Source: Proteobacteria bacterium UBA1148 (GTDB lineage Bacteria > Pseudomonadota > Gammaproteobacteria > Steroidobacterales > Rariloculaceae). Taken from it: a DNA stretch of 28,132 nucleotides. The translations under genes were made by a program, and so were the position numbers. Below, in pieces: positions 1 through 8,681 of the stretch (position 1 is its first letter; the number at the start of each line of letters is the position of its first letter). Location: the NCBI GenBank assembly GCA_002311835.1, contig DBZY01000100.1:2076-30207 (forward strand). The letters are read 5' to 3'. The notes beneath the pieces were generated by a model. That model had not been told where the DNA came from, made no database searches, and worked only from the letters and a program-made list of their open reading frames with translations.

Positions 1-2
1 TA

Positions 3-623
3 AATCCGTATGCCCAATACCGTAAAGAGGTAACGATTCAGGAAGTAATGGAATCCCGGATGATTTCCACCCCTATAACACTTCTCCAGTGTTCACCCAC
101 TAGTGACGGAGCTTCGGCCGTTATTCTATCCTCTGCCACTAGAGCACGGCAATATATAGGCTCTCAACGGAAGGTGTGTGTGACTGGATGGGCCTGTGGA
201 ACTGATTCGTATGATGACGAGAATCTTGAAGTGCTTGATCCAACTGTGACCCGGTTGAGCCGCGAGTTATATGAGCGAGCAGGAATAGCTCCGGAAGATA
301 TTGATGTCGTTCAACTGCATGATGCATTTGCCCCAGCTGAGATTATTCGTATGGAGGCAATGGGATTAGCTCCTGAGGGCGGTGGAGCAAGATTCGTCGC
401 AGAGGGTGAGACCGGCATTAATGGATCGATCCCAATAAATACTGATGGAGGTCTAATCAGCCGAGGGCACCCCATGGGTGCAACAGGGTTAGCGCAAATA
501 ATTGAAATACTGCGCCAGTTGCGTCAGGAAGCCGGACCACGACAAGTTGAAGGTGGGCCAAGGATAGGAGTATGCCATAACTCCGGCGTGGGTGGGGTCA
601 ACATGCATTCATTCGCCAGATAA
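3..623 (+). CDS. SCP2-type thiolase (acetyl-CoA acetyltransferase family), 3' part only
   Basis: This is the C-terminal part of a thiolase of the SCP-x/lipid-transfer type. The reading frame is open to the left window edge, so the gene begins outside; the first internal Met codon (48) is not the start, because NPYAQYRKEV just before it is typical internal thiolase sequence. Visible landmarks are PTSDGASAVIL, the HDAF segment in the place of the NEAF/HDCF motif, GHPMGATG carrying the catalytic histidine, and a C-terminal CHNSG that supplies the second active-site cysteine. Thiolases of this group cleave beta-ketoacyl-CoA with free CoA to acetyl-CoA and a shortened acyl-CoA, or run the reverse condensation. 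The neighbouring carboxylase and CoA-ligase genes would produce exactly such a beta-ketoacyl-CoA, so thiolysis is the likely direction (inference). It ends 207 nt before the next gene and may belong to a separate transcript. Confidence 0.9.
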   Translation, partial: NPYAQYRKEVTIQEVMESRMISTPITLLQCSPTSDGASAVILSSATRARQYIGSQRKVCVTGWACGTDSYDDENLEVLDPTVTRLSRELYERAGIAPEDIDVVQLHDAFAPAEIIRMEAMGLAPEGGGARFVAEGETGINGSIPINTDGGLISRGHPMGATGLAQIIEILRQLRQEAGPRQVEGGPRIGVCHNSGVGGVNMHSFAR

Positions 624-730
624 ATGTTAATCTGTAATTGCTGGAAAACGGTTGGGGCAGACAAGAAGCAAGAATCCTGTATGTCGTAATCCAATAATGG
701 TGTTTGAGAGACATAGGTACGGTTTCCCTA

Positions 731-757
731 TTGACAGCTCGGATCAGAACTTATGGA
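731..757 (+). promoter_or_regulatory. Possible promoter before the LLM/carboxylase operon
   Basis: The 624-830 gap is the only sizeable non-coding stretch before the long + strand operon. It holds a perfect TTGACA at 731-736. The best -10 candidates, TTATGG at 751 or TATGGA at 752, are poor and stand only 14-15 nt away, so this is a weak call. I see no clear hairpin terminator after the thiolase in this gap. Confidence 0.25.
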
Positions 758-814
758 GTTTCGTGCTTAGAATCTGGTGAGATGGCTGTGTCGGAGTCTT
801 AGCGAGAAAGAAAT

Positions 815-824
815 GGAGGAGGAG
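815..824 (+). promoter_or_regulatory. Ribosome binding site fixing the LLM oxidoreductase start
   Basis: A purine-rich GGAGGAGGAG run lies 6 nt before ATG 831. It supports ATG 831 over the upstream in-frame ATG near 777, which would add 18 residues with no family similarity. Confidence 0.7.
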
Positions 825-830
825 ACCATT

Positions 831-1841
831 ATGCGATTTGGTTTCATGATGGTACTCAGTCCCCGGGAACCTATTCTCCGTTTTCCAGATATCGCCTCCC
901 ACGCAGAAGCAGTGGGATTCGACCTGGCGTGGCTCGGCGAGTCTCAAATGATTTCCAAGGACGCTTATACGGCCCTCGCTTTGGCTGCAACGAAGACCGA
1001 GAAGATCTTTCTGGGCCCTGGGGTTGCGAACCCAGTTACCCGTCATCCGACTGTCCTTGCGAACACGATGGTCGCTTTGAACGAAATTAGTGATGGTCGC
1101 GCCATTCTCGGAATCGGAGCCGGCGATAGCGCGGTGCACACCATTGGAGTCCGGCCCGCAACCGTTAACCAGTTAAGAGCAGATGTGGAATGTATAAAAG
1201 TGCTCTTCGACGGTGGTGAAACTGTGATCAATGAGACTCCAGCTCGGCTATTGACAGCTGGTGAACCCGTTCCGATCTGGATTGCCGCTAGCCAGCCGCG
1301 CATGCTTCAACTAGCAGGAGCGGTAGCCGACGGGGTGGTGGTGATGGGTGGGGCAGAACCGGGAATAACCGAATGGCAGATCAATCATGTTCGCCGTGGG
1401 GCGGAATCCTCGGGGCGCAGCCTTGATGATGTCTTTGTAGATCTCTGGTTTGGCATTTCGCTTGCTGACGACACCGAAAGGGCTCTTCAAGATGTCAGGC
1501 CGTGGGCGACTAGTCAGGCAAGATTATTGGCGAGGTGGAAGGAGTTACCGAAATCCGTGGCGCCATTCCGTGAGGAATTTGAACGAGCGCTCCAGCAGTA
1601 TGATTTTTTTCAGCATCTTTCTCGGCACGCTAAGCACTCCACCGAGATTAGTGATGAGTTTGTCGATTTTATTGCTGTAGCAGGACCTCCGGAACGCTGC
1701 ATTGAGAAGATAAGGCCGCTTCTTGATTTGAAGATCGATCAACTGACATTTACTCTGTTACCTGGAGGTCGCATGGAGAGGATCAGCAGATTCGGCGAAG
1801 AACTAATACCGCTGATCATGAAGTCTGAGGAGACGAAATAG
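831..1841 (+). CDS. LLM-class flavin-dependent oxidoreductase (F420/MER-like)
   Basis: This 336-residue protein belongs to the luciferase-like TIM-barrel flavoproteins, in the branch close to F420-dependent methylene-tetrahydromethanopterin reductases. The N-terminus MRFGFMMVLSP, the segment FDLAWLGESQM, the LGPGVANPVTRHP strand-loop, the ISDGRAILGIGAGDS turn and the PVPIWIAASQP strand are typical of the family. Members use FMN or F420 and act as monooxygenases or hydride-transfer reductases; sequence alone does not decide which. It has a strong ribosome binding site and is the first gene of a run of same-strand genes reaching 14489, so it probably acts on the substrate of that pathway or on an intermediate, for example by oxygenation before carboxylation or CoA ligation (inference). 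It is soluble, with no signal peptide. Actinobacteria and SAR202 Chloroflexota carry many such paralogues. Confidence 0.85.
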   Translation: MRFGFMMVLSPREPILRFPDIASHAEAVGFDLAWLGESQMISKDAYTALALAATKTEKIFLGPGVANPVTRHPTVLANTMVALNEISDGRAILGIGAGDSAVHTIGVRPATVNQLRADVECIKVLFDGGETVINETPARLLTAGEPVPIWIAASQPRMLQLAGAVADGVVVMGGAEPGITEWQINHVRRGAESSGRSLDDVFVDLWFGISLADDTERALQDVRPWATSQARLLARWKELPKSVAPFREEFERALQQYDFFQHLSRHAKHSTEISDEFVDFIAVAGPPERCIEKIRPLLDLKIDQLTFTLLPGGRMERISRFGEELIPLIMKSEETK

Positions 1842-1875
1842 GCGAAAATGGTATGTTGGACAGTCGATTATTGAT

Positions 1876-1882
1876 AAGGAGG
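1876..1882 (+). promoter_or_regulatory. Ribosome binding site choosing GTG 1890
   Basis: AAGGAGG ends one nucleotide before ATG 1884, too close for normal initiation, but 7 nt before GTG 1890. The GTG start is therefore preferred. It removes only Met-Ser from the predicted protein. Confidence 0.6.
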
Positions 1883-1889
1883 TATGTCT

Positions 1890-2813
1890 GTGATTATTGA
1901 CTCTCATACGCACTTGTATGGCCCTCGACTCACACCAGGTGCGTGGGTTAATGCGTTTGTGGATTACGGGTGTTCAATTTCAAACCGTCCGGCTGATTTT
2001 GTAAGGGAGCGGGTTGAACAAACTTGGTTTGATGAAACAGGCGACCTCTTGATTTCCGATATGGATGAAGCGGGAATCGATAAGGCAGTAGTGATAGCGA
2101 TTGATTTTGCATTGTATGCAGGCGTCGATGATGAGATATCTCTGGAAAGACGATACGAGATCTACCATCAGGCAATCGAGAAATACTCAGACAGACTTAT
2201 TTTGTATGGCGGCATAGATCCGCGGCGGCCACACTCCGCGAAGTTTGTAGAAAGAGCTGTTAACGAATGGGGTCTCAGAGGTTTCAAACTATGGTGCACT
2301 GGAGTCAACCCTGGAGATAGAGCATGCTATCGAGTATATGAAAAATGTGCCGAACTGGATCTGCCGGTTGTAGTTCACACAGGGCAAGAGATCGCTCCAG
2401 CCTGTTCCGAACCCACTCGACCGATCTACGTTGATCAGCCCTCAAATGACTTTCCGGAAGTCACATTCGTTCTTGCCCATGCGGGTATGGCATGGTGGGA
2501 AGAGGCCGCCAGTTTGGCCTGGCATCACCCCAACGTCTACGTGGATACCGCCTATTGGCAGTCAAAGTACCTTCAGGAACCAGAGGATTTCCCAAGGAAA
2601 CTGAGGGCCTTGCTCTCTCGGGCAGGTAGCGGAAAAGTATTGTTTGGTACTGATTGGCCTGCGCTTCGGACGGTCACGAAGGTCAACCACGCTAACTGGG
2701 TAGAGATCATTCGGTCGCTCTCCGACGCAACGGCATCTGGGGTCGAGTTTACGAAAGAAGAAATCGACTTGTTCCTTGGTGGCGCTGCGCAGCAGGCTCT
2801 CGGGATCGATTAG
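1890..2813 (+). CDS. Amidohydrolase-family (amidohydrolase 2) TIM-barrel hydrolase or decarboxylase
   Basis: The product has about 307 residues and belongs to the metal-dependent amidohydrolase 2 family (COG2159 type), which includes hydrolases and non-oxidative decarboxylases such as ACMSD and gamma-resorcylate decarboxylase. Seen motifs are DSHTHLYG at residues 4-11 with metal-ligand histidines 6 and 8, VVVHTGQE with a third histidine, FVLAHAG with the fourth, and LFGTDWP with the conserved aspartate. WGLRGFKLW is a strand typical of the family. The start is taken as GTG 1890 from ribosome-binding-site spacing; ATG 1884 is in the same frame. It sits between the LLM oxidoreductase and an acyl-CoA ligase, 12 nt before the latter, so it should act early in the pathway on an amide, lactone or carboxylate. 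Reaction and substrate are not known. Confidence 0.85.
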   Translation: MIIDSHTHLYGPRLTPGAWVNAFVDYGCSISNRPADFVRERVEQTWFDETGDLLISDMDEAGIDKAVVIAIDFALYAGVDDEISLERRYEIYHQAIEKYSDRLILYGGIDPRRPHSAKFVERAVNEWGLRGFKLWCTGVNPGDRACYRVYEKCAELDLPVVVHTGQEIAPACSEPTRPIYVDQPSNDFPEVTFVLAHAGMAWWEEAASLAWHHPNVYVDTAYWQSKYLQEPEDFPRKLRALLSRAGSGKVLFGTDWPALRTVTKVNHANWVEIIRSLSDATASGVEFTKEEIDLFLGGAAQQALGID

Positions 2814-2825
2814 TTAGCACTCCAA

Positions 2826-4223
2826 ATGGCGCCAACCACTCCGTCTCTTCCACATAATACCTTTTTGGGTAGCTGGCACCCAGGAACTCCTGATGGTCCG
2901 GTGGAACTCAAGGAGTGGCAACTTTCGACCGCTTGGAGGATAGCTGAAAATCTGTCGGTAAATAATCCTTTCTATGCGGACCACCTAGGAAGTTTGCCAA
3001 CTGAGCGATCGGCTGAAACATTTCGGTCTCTACCAACTACCACCAAGGATCAAGTGGTTGCGGATTGTGAAGAACACCCGCCCTACGGATCCCGCACTAC
3101 TTGTGACCATGCTGATGTGCGGAACCTTGTCGAAACGAGCGGCACCTCTGGACAAGGTCGCGAGGTCTACGTGATGAACGCAGACGATGAAGTTGCCGCT
3201 GTCCAAATGGAAGCAACGGGATTTTGGTGGAGTGGAATCCGACCCGGAACACGTGTACTCCTAACTCTGCCGGTGGGTACAACCGCTGCGGGACTTTGGT
3301 ACTACGGGGGACTACGACTGCTAGGGGCCAACGTCTTTTCAGTTGGCTCGTACTCCACGGACCGGAAGATTGACTTCCTCCGGCGATTTGGAGCAGATGT
3401 GGTAGTTGGAACGCCGTCTTATGTCCAACGGATAGCGGTGGCAGCAGCCGAAATTGGGCTCGATCCAAAACAGTTTGGTGTGGACGTTCTAATCGTTGCA
3501 GGTGAGTCTTATGAGGAATCCTGGGCGAGAGAGATTGAACTTCTCTGGGATGCAACCCTCTATGAGCAATACGGTTGTACGGAACGCGCTGTGGCGTGGA
3601 CCTGTCCCGGCGGTGTCCTCCAAGACGGCCGATTGGGCGTCTTGCATTTCCCGCCAGAGACCGCCTACTGCGAAGTAATTGACCCTTCAACAGGTAGAGA
3701 CGTTCAAGACGGAGAGGTGGGAGAATTGGTTGTTACTCCTCTAACTGCTGAAGCGTCTCCTCTTCTTCGCTATAGAACCCGTGATCGTGTTCAGTGGGTC
3801 GCTCCGGGTTCCTGCTCATGCGATCGCCCCTTGGCCGGCATTCGTGCAGGCGGGGTTCAACGTTATGACGACATGATGAAGATCAAGGGAATGAATGTGT
3901 GGCCAACCCAATTTGATGCGGCAATCTTCGGTGTGCCCGGGGTGATGAACTATCGAGGCACCGTTGAGGTTGTTAATGGACGTGAATCCGTTCGAGTGCG
4001 AGTTGAGTGTCTGCCCAACCGTAGCGAAGCCGTCCTTTTGGAGGTTCGGGAAGCAATCAGTGGATCTATTGGTCTTAGAGCCGAGGTTCAACCCCTCAAG
4101 CCCGGTGAACTATCACTCGAGATTCCAGAAGGGTTTGTAAAAGTATCTCGGTGGACTGACAACCGTAGACCAGATCCGTCGCCACCCCAGAATGCAATAG
4201 CGAATAGTGAACTGCCAAAATGA
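2826..4223 (+). CDS. Phenylacetate-CoA ligase-type (PaaK-like) adenylate-forming ligase 1
   Basis: This 465-residue protein matches the short PaaK branch of AMP-forming acyl-CoA ligases, which convert a carboxylate, ATP and CoA to acyl-CoA, AMP and pyrophosphate. The phosphate-binding loop TSGTSG is at residues 104-109, YEQYGCTE at 246-253, the ribose-binding region YRTRD at 316-320 (usually YRTGD, so Arg replaces the common Gly), and the hinge/C-terminal-domain region KIKGMNVWP starts near 352. It overlaps the next gene by four bases (ATGA), showing translational coupling to the carboxylase genes. A second PaaK-like ligase closes the carboxylase block at 11612. One of the two probably activates the beta-keto acid made by the carboxylase; the other may activate a substrate carboxylate. 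No strong ribosome binding site precedes ATG 2826. Confidence 0.85.
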   Translation: MAPTTPSLPHNTFLGSWHPGTPDGPVELKEWQLSTAWRIAENLSVNNPFYADHLGSLPTERSAETFRSLPTTTKDQVVADCEEHPPYGSRTTCDHADVRNLVETSGTSGQGREVYVMNADDEVAAVQMEATGFWWSGIRPGTRVLLTLPVGTTAAGLWYYGGLRLLGANVFSVGSYSTDRKIDFLRRFGADVVVGTPSYVQRIAVAAAEIGLDPKQFGVDVLIVAGESYEESWAREIELLWDATLYEQYGCTERAVAWTCPGGVLQDGRLGVLHFPPETAYCEVIDPSTGRDVQDGEVGELVVTPLTAEASPLLRYRTRDRVQWVAPGSCSCDRPLAGIRAGGVQRYDDMMKIKGMNVWPTQFDAAIFGVPGVMNYRGTVEVVNGRESVRVRVECLPNRSEAVLLEVREAISGSIGLRAEVQPLKPGELSLEIPEGFVKVSRWTDNRRPDPSPPQNAIANSELPK

Positions 4224-6157
4224 GCTACACAATAAATATTGATACTGGTGGAACGTTTACTGACGGATTCATCACCGATCAGACGATTTCTATTCGTACC
4301 AAGGTCGAGACGACACCACACGACCTAACAGCAGGGATTCTTGCCTGTATTGATCAAGGAGCAACCTTCCTAGGGGTTACACGACCCGAATTGCTCCAGA
4401 ACACCGAGACAGTTCGTTTCTCCACTACGCTCAGTACTAATACACTGATCAATCGGTCAGGACCAAAGGTGGGTCTTCTGATTGGTTCGCGTCTAGCGGA
4501 GCTAGTAGTCAATACTCTCCCTGAAGATTTGCCCCTCCAAGAGGAACTTATTGTTTGTCTTGATGAGGGGTCTGGAGGAGTTGACGCTAAAGGAGTCAGT
4601 GAAGCCGTTCACCAGCTCCTTGAACGAGGTGCAAGAATTCTGGTTGTGGCTTTAGATTCGGGAGCCGACCTCTCGGAGCGTGAAACAGCCGTTCGCGTGG
4701 CGATCACGAACGATTTTCCACGACACTACCTAGGGGCTGTCCCGGTACTTTGCTCGAATCAGATAACCCTTAGTAACAGTGATGTGATTCGGGTTAATAC
4801 GGCAATAGTTAACGCATACTTGCACCATGATATGAGTCGGGTGCTTTATCGAGTAGAGGATCAACTTCGTTTGGATGGGTACCGCTACCCGCTTCTGGTT
4901 GCCACGGCAGACGCTGGGACTGCTCGGGTAGCAAAGACCACCGCACTGCGAACCTGGGGATCCGGTCCTGCCGGTGGGGTTGCTGGCGCATCTGCGTACT
5001 CCCACAAGCTTGATCTGAACTATGTGCTCACTTTGGACGTAGGCGGAACCAGTTCTGATATCAGCACCCTCAACGATTCCCGGTGGATCTACCGTGTCCA
5101 ACCCTCTATAGCGAATGTACCGGTAGCGCTACCAGCGGTGGATATCGACTCGATAGGGATTGGCGGGGGCTCAATCGCAGAGTTAGCCGATGGTGTTCTA
5201 ACCGTTGGACCGCAAAGTGCAGGGGCCCAGCCAGGGCCTGCCGCTTTTGGTCTAGGCGGCAACCAGGCCACCGTCACCGACGCAATAGCTTGTCTCGGTG
5301 TCTTGGATCCTCTTTATTTCCTGGGAGGTCGCAAGAAACTCGATCTTGAGGCTGCCGCTCTGGTAGTTAAGCACCAAATTGCAGATCCACTTGATCTTTC
5401 TATCTATGAAGCTGCCTGGAAAGTCATCGACACAGCTTCTTACGGAATAGCTCAAGCACTCCTCGAAACCATCGCTGAAAGCGAACACAAACCAGAAGAC
5501 TGTGCGATATTCGTGTTCGGCGGCGCAGGTGGCTATCTAGCACAACAAATCGCCTCTGTGACTGGTGTGGGCTCCACATACGTATTTTCGTCTAATCCTG
5601 TATTTAGTGCCTTTGGGCTATCAACGCTTGCAATTTCGCATTCCTACGAAGCAAGACCTGGTCCTCAGCTCGACTCCGAGTTGAAAGATCTTCAGCGTCG
5701 TGCTTACCGTGATATGCAGGGTGAGGCGATCGACTTAGGAAAAATAGTTCTTTCGCTTGAAGCTGAGTTCGAGGTACCAGAACACCCGGGAGAAATTCAA
5801 GCCGTACAGCTTGGTGATGTTAGTGAAGAGATTTCAGACAAACTAGTAGGTGAATTGGTTTCGAACGGTGCCCTCTTAATAAGACTGAGAGCTACGGAGT
5901 CAATTCCTACTCCTCCATTGCCTTCTAGCCCTAGCGGAAGTCTTTCCTCCACATCGAGTCGAATCATTCAGTGGAGGACAGGAGAGTTAGCCACTCCTGT
6001 CTTCGACTGGGATCAGGTACCGCGAGGCGCCGAAGTCCAAGGACCCGCGATTCTTGAAAGCGTGGACAGCACACTGGTAGTGCCTCCAGCGGTCACCCTG
6101 ACTATTGGCGACAACTGCGAGGCAGTGTTTGGTCAGCAAGAAGTTGGAGGGAGCTGA
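4220..6157 (+). CDS. HyuA/acetone-acetophenone carboxylase-type subunit 1 (ApcA-like)
   Basis: This 645-residue protein (about 70 kDa) is a hydantoinase A/oxoprolinase-family ATPase subunit. The ASKHA nucleotide-binding signatures are complete: DTGGTFTDGF from residue 8, GSGPAGGVAG at 247-256, DVGGTSSD at 273-280 and FGGAGG at 433-438. Relatives use ATP to phosphorylate a carbonyl or amide oxygen, either for ring opening (hydantoin, 5-oxoproline) or for ketone carboxylation (acetone and acetophenone carboxylases). Here it opens a block of five genes whose order and sizes match ApcABCDE of Aromatoleum: about 70, 13, 79, 78 and 29 kDa. It overlaps the ligase upstream by 4 nt and the small zinc-ribbon gene downstream by 1 nt. 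That small subunit argues for a carboxylase rather than a plain hydantoinase (inference from established Apc composition). Confidence 0.85.
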   Translation: MSYTINIDTGGTFTDGFITDQTISIRTKVETTPHDLTAGILACIDQGATFLGVTRPELLQNTETVRFSTTLSTNTLINRSGPKVGLLIGSRLAELVVNTLPEDLPLQEELIVCLDEGSGGVDAKGVSEAVHQLLERGARILVVALDSGADLSERETAVRVAITNDFPRHYLGAVPVLCSNQITLSNSDVIRVNTAIVNAYLHHDMSRVLYRVEDQLRLDGYRYPLLVATADAGTARVAKTTALRTWGSGPAGGVAGASAYSHKLDLNYVLTLDVGGTSSDISTLNDSRWIYRVQPSIANVPVALPAVDIDSIGIGGGSIAELADGVLTVGPQSAGAQPGPAAFGLGGNQATVTDAIACLGVLDPLYFLGGRKKLDLEAAALVVKHQIADPLDLSIYEAAWKVIDTASYGIAQALLETIAESEHKPEDCAIFVFGGAGGYLAQQIASVTGVGSTYVFSSNPVFSAFGLSTLAISHSYEARPGPQLDSELKDLQRRAYRDMQGEAIDLGKIVLSLEAEFEVPEHPGEIQAVQLGDVSEEISDKLVGELVSNGALLIRLRATESIPTPPLPSSPSGSLSSTSSRIIQWRTGELATPVFDWDQVPRGAEVQGPAILESVDSTLVVPPAVTLTIGDNCEAVFGQQEVGGS

Positions 6158-6510
6158 TGAAGCGGTCGATCACAGAATCTCTAGTGGCTAACACGGAATC
6201 ACTGGAGTGGGAATGCCGTCGTTGCCAGCACACACTTGGCCCGGTCGCGGAGAATTACAAAAAGGGTTGCCTAATCGCTCAACGCGACCCAAAGGAAATC
6301 TGGGAACCGCTCATCGAGGGCGTTCTGAATTTCTCATATGACGCAACATGGTCGAGAATCGTCGAATTCTACTGCCCAGGATGTGGAGCACTATTGGAAG
6401 TTGAAATGCTTCCACCGGGCCATCCGCTAACGCACGACATTGAACTAGATCTGACTATGTTCACCGATGAGAACTCTGCCGATAGGTCCTCAAAGGATTC
6501 CGCTCAATGA
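6157..6510 (+). CDS. Zinc-ribbon small subunit of a ketone carboxylase (ApcB/gamma-like)
   Basis: This 117-residue protein (about 13 kDa) has two CxxC pairs, Cys20/Cys23 (CRRC) and Cys73/Cys76 (CPGC), spaced as in a zinc-ribbon fold, followed by the segment LLEVEMLPPGHPLTHD. Small zinc-binding subunits of this kind accompany the HyuA- and HyuB-like subunits in acetone and acetophenone carboxylases but not in simple hydantoinases or oxoprolinases. Its start overlaps the stop of the first HyuA-like gene by 1 nt, and its stop overlaps the second HyuA-like start by 4 nt, so equal translation with its neighbours is expected. The position between two HyuA-like genes is the position of apcB. The name rests on cysteine pattern, size and context; primary similarity between such small subunits is usually low. 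Confidence 0.7.
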   Translation: MKRSITESLVANTESLEWECRRCQHTLGPVAENYKKGCLIAQRDPKEIWEPLIEGVLNFSYDATWSRIVEFYCPGCGALLEVEMLPPGHPLTHDIELDLTMFTDENSADRSSKDSAQ

Positions 6511-8681
6511 CAACAGAACCAAATCTTGGCACTGTTATTGACATTGACATTGGTGGAACGTTCACTGACTGTTACGTCCGCCGCGCTACAGGCGATTCAA
6601 CTGCCGTCAAAACACCTACTACTGGCTTTCGCCTTGCAGTGGGTTTTAGGCAAGGTCTGGAGGAGGCAGCGAAACGATTTGGATTGACGACAAGTGAACT
6701 CCTTCTTGAAACGAGCACTATTCGTTATTCAACTACGGTGGCTATGAACACGCTTCTGCAGAGGTCTGGACCCAAGCTCTGCCTAGTGACAACAGCCGGA
6801 TTTGAAGATGTTCTCGACATTGCTCGTGGAGCTGCCTGGATGGACGCGGCAGTTGTACGAGAGATCCGTAATGTTGCCCGAATCTCCAAGCCTGATCCGT
6901 TAGTTAAGGCGGGAATGATACTTGGAGCGAAGGAACGAATTGATAGTTTTGGTCAGATCGTTCGTCCACTAGACGAAGATCAATTCCTCACAGAACTGCA
7001 CAAGGTGGTAGATCGAGGTGCGCGAGGATTTGTTATATCGCTTTTATTCTCCTATTTGAATCCTTCTCACGAGATCAGGATACGAGAACTTATTGAATCC
7101 GAGTACCCAGATGAATACCTCGGAGCGATGCCAATCATGCTTTCGTCAGAGGTAGTGCCAAAACGTCTGGAATATACGAGAACAAACACCTGTATTCTCA
7201 ATGCTTACTTGCATCAGTCAATGTGGGAAGAGCTTGCCGGCATGGCGGATGAACTCCGGAGCTATGGCTATCCCAAAGGAATCATGCTGGTTCACAACTC
7301 AGGAGGGATGGCTGAGGTCTACAGGACATCGGCAGCAGCGACCTTCAATGGTGGCCCGGTTGCGGGATTGATAGGAGGAGCAGCGCTCGGAAAGCGCCGA
7401 GGCGACGGGAACGTAATTGTCACCGATATGGGAGGAACGAGTTTCGAAGTCGGGGTTATCAGTGATGGAAGGGCCCGCGCTTACCAGTTCCGGCCGGTCA
7501 TTGACCGCTACTGGGTTGACCAAAGCATGCTTGAGGTTAAATCAATCGGTGCTGGCGGAGGTTCTATCGCTTGGCTTAATGAAGCGGTTGGTAACAGAAT
7601 CGAGGTGGGACCTCGAAGCGCCGGTTCGCTGCCGGGACCGGCCGCCCTCGGGTTGGGTGGGACTGAGCCCACTGTTACCGACGCCGATGTCGTCTTGAAC
7701 TACATCAGCCCGGAGAGTTATTTCTCGGGCAAGGCCATGCTGGATCGCGAGCTTGCTTATGAGGCAATCAAGTCCAGGATTGCGGATCCACTCGAAATCT
7801 CGGTAGAAGAGGCAGCTGCGCGTATTAAGCGGACGGTCGACTCGAATATGGCCGACGTGATTGCTCGAGAGACATTCCTTCGTGGATTCGATCCTAAGGA
7901 CTTTGTTCTTCTCGCATATGGCGGGGCGGGTGCTACCCACTGTGTCGGGTATGGATCCCGTCTCGGGATTCAGAGGATGATTGTGTGTCCGTTCTCACCC
8001 GTCTTTTGTGCGTGGGGTTCTTCCACGATGCCAGTTGCACATATTTATGAACTGTCGAGACGAGTTGAACTACTTGCAGCCGGTACGAAGGCCCCAACAG
8101 CGGAGTTTGAACTATTCAACTCGGTTGTCGACGAACTGGAAGCCCAAGCCAGAAGGGACCTACGGGGTGAAGGGTACAACCCGGAACTGGCAAATCTGAG
8201 ACTTGAGTTAGACATCAAGTATGGTGGACAGATTCATAGCCACCGTATTGAATCACCGCTATTGCGTCTACATAGTACTGATGATGTGATGGCTATTTAT
8301 TCAGCATTTGAGGGTGACTATGCGGCATTCTTCAGCCCAGTAAATGTTTTTCCTGAAGGAGGCGTAGAGGTTCATAACTTTGTATTTACCGCATCCATGC
8401 CTGAGCCAGAATGGGAACTGCAAATTTCGGAGCCCGATGGGACAACAGTTGATACAGCGCTTACTGGAGAACGATCGGTCTACTGGACTGAGGCAGCCGA
8501 CTTTCTAGACACACCTATATATGGGCAATCGCTACTGAAACCGGGCTACCAGATTATCGGTCCAGCGGTAATAGAGGCGGAGTACACAACTACCGTATTG
8601 GATCCTGGATTTGAACTTACAGTTGATAACAATTTTAATTTGATTATTCAACAATTAGTGAAAGAACCGTCATGTCGCTAG
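6507..8681 (+). CDS. HyuA/acetone-acetophenone carboxylase-type subunit 2 (ApcC-like)
   Basis: This is a second hydantoinase A/oxoprolinase-family subunit of 724 residues (about 79 kDa). DIGGTFTD is at residues 14-21, GGPVAGLIGG at 282-291 and YGGAGA at 471-476. The second phosphate motif reads DMGGTSFE at 307-314, with Glu where family members and the paralogue at 4220 have Asp. That may alter metal/ATP handling, giving a division of labour between the two HyuA-like chains (inference). Acetophenone carboxylase also carries two unequal HyuA-like chains, the second larger, in the same order. The gene overlaps the zinc-ribbon gene by 4 nt and the HyuB-like gene by 10 nt. The protein has no signal peptide or membrane span and is expected to be cytoplasmic. 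Confidence 0.85.
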   Translation: MTTEPNLGTVIDIDIGGTFTDCYVRRATGDSTAVKTPTTGFRLAVGFRQGLEEAAKRFGLTTSELLLETSTIRYSTTVAMNTLLQRSGPKLCLVTTAGFEDVLDIARGAAWMDAAVVREIRNVARISKPDPLVKAGMILGAKERIDSFGQIVRPLDEDQFLTELHKVVDRGARGFVISLLFSYLNPSHEIRIRELIESEYPDEYLGAMPIMLSSEVVPKRLEYTRTNTCILNAYLHQSMWEELAGMADELRSYGYPKGIMLVHNSGGMAEVYRTSAAATFNGGPVAGLIGGAALGKRRGDGNVIVTDMGGTSFEVGVISDGRARAYQFRPVIDRYWVDQSMLEVKSIGAGGGSIAWLNEAVGNRIEVGPRSAGSLPGPAALGLGGTEPTVTDADVVLNYISPESYFSGKAMLDRELAYEAIKSRIADPLEISVEEAAARIKRTVDSNMADVIARETFLRGFDPKDFVLLAYGGAGATHCVGYGSRLGIQRMIVCPFSPVFCAWGSSTMPVAHIYELSRRVELLAAGTKAPTAEFELFNSVVDELEAQARRDLRGEGYNPELANLRLELDIKYGGQIHSHRIESPLLRLHSTDDVMAIYSAFEGDYAAFFSPVNVFPEGGVEVHNFVFTASMPEPEWELQISEPDGTTVDTALTGERSVYWTEAADFLDTPIYGQSLLKPGYQIIGPAVIEAEYTTTVLDPGFELTVDNNFNLIIQQLVKEPSCR

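Noticed and set aside
1251..1259. TTGACAGCT boxes inside genes (near 1252 and 8913) resembling the -35 at 731.
   Set aside because: They encode conserved-frame Leu-Thr-Ala codons within clear coding regions and have no matching -10 element.
3097..3690. A 197-codon open frame on the - strand inside CoA ligase 1.
   Set aside because: It lies wholly opposite a gene with intact ligase motifs, and its Arg/Pro/Leu-rich translation is typical of antisense shadow frames.
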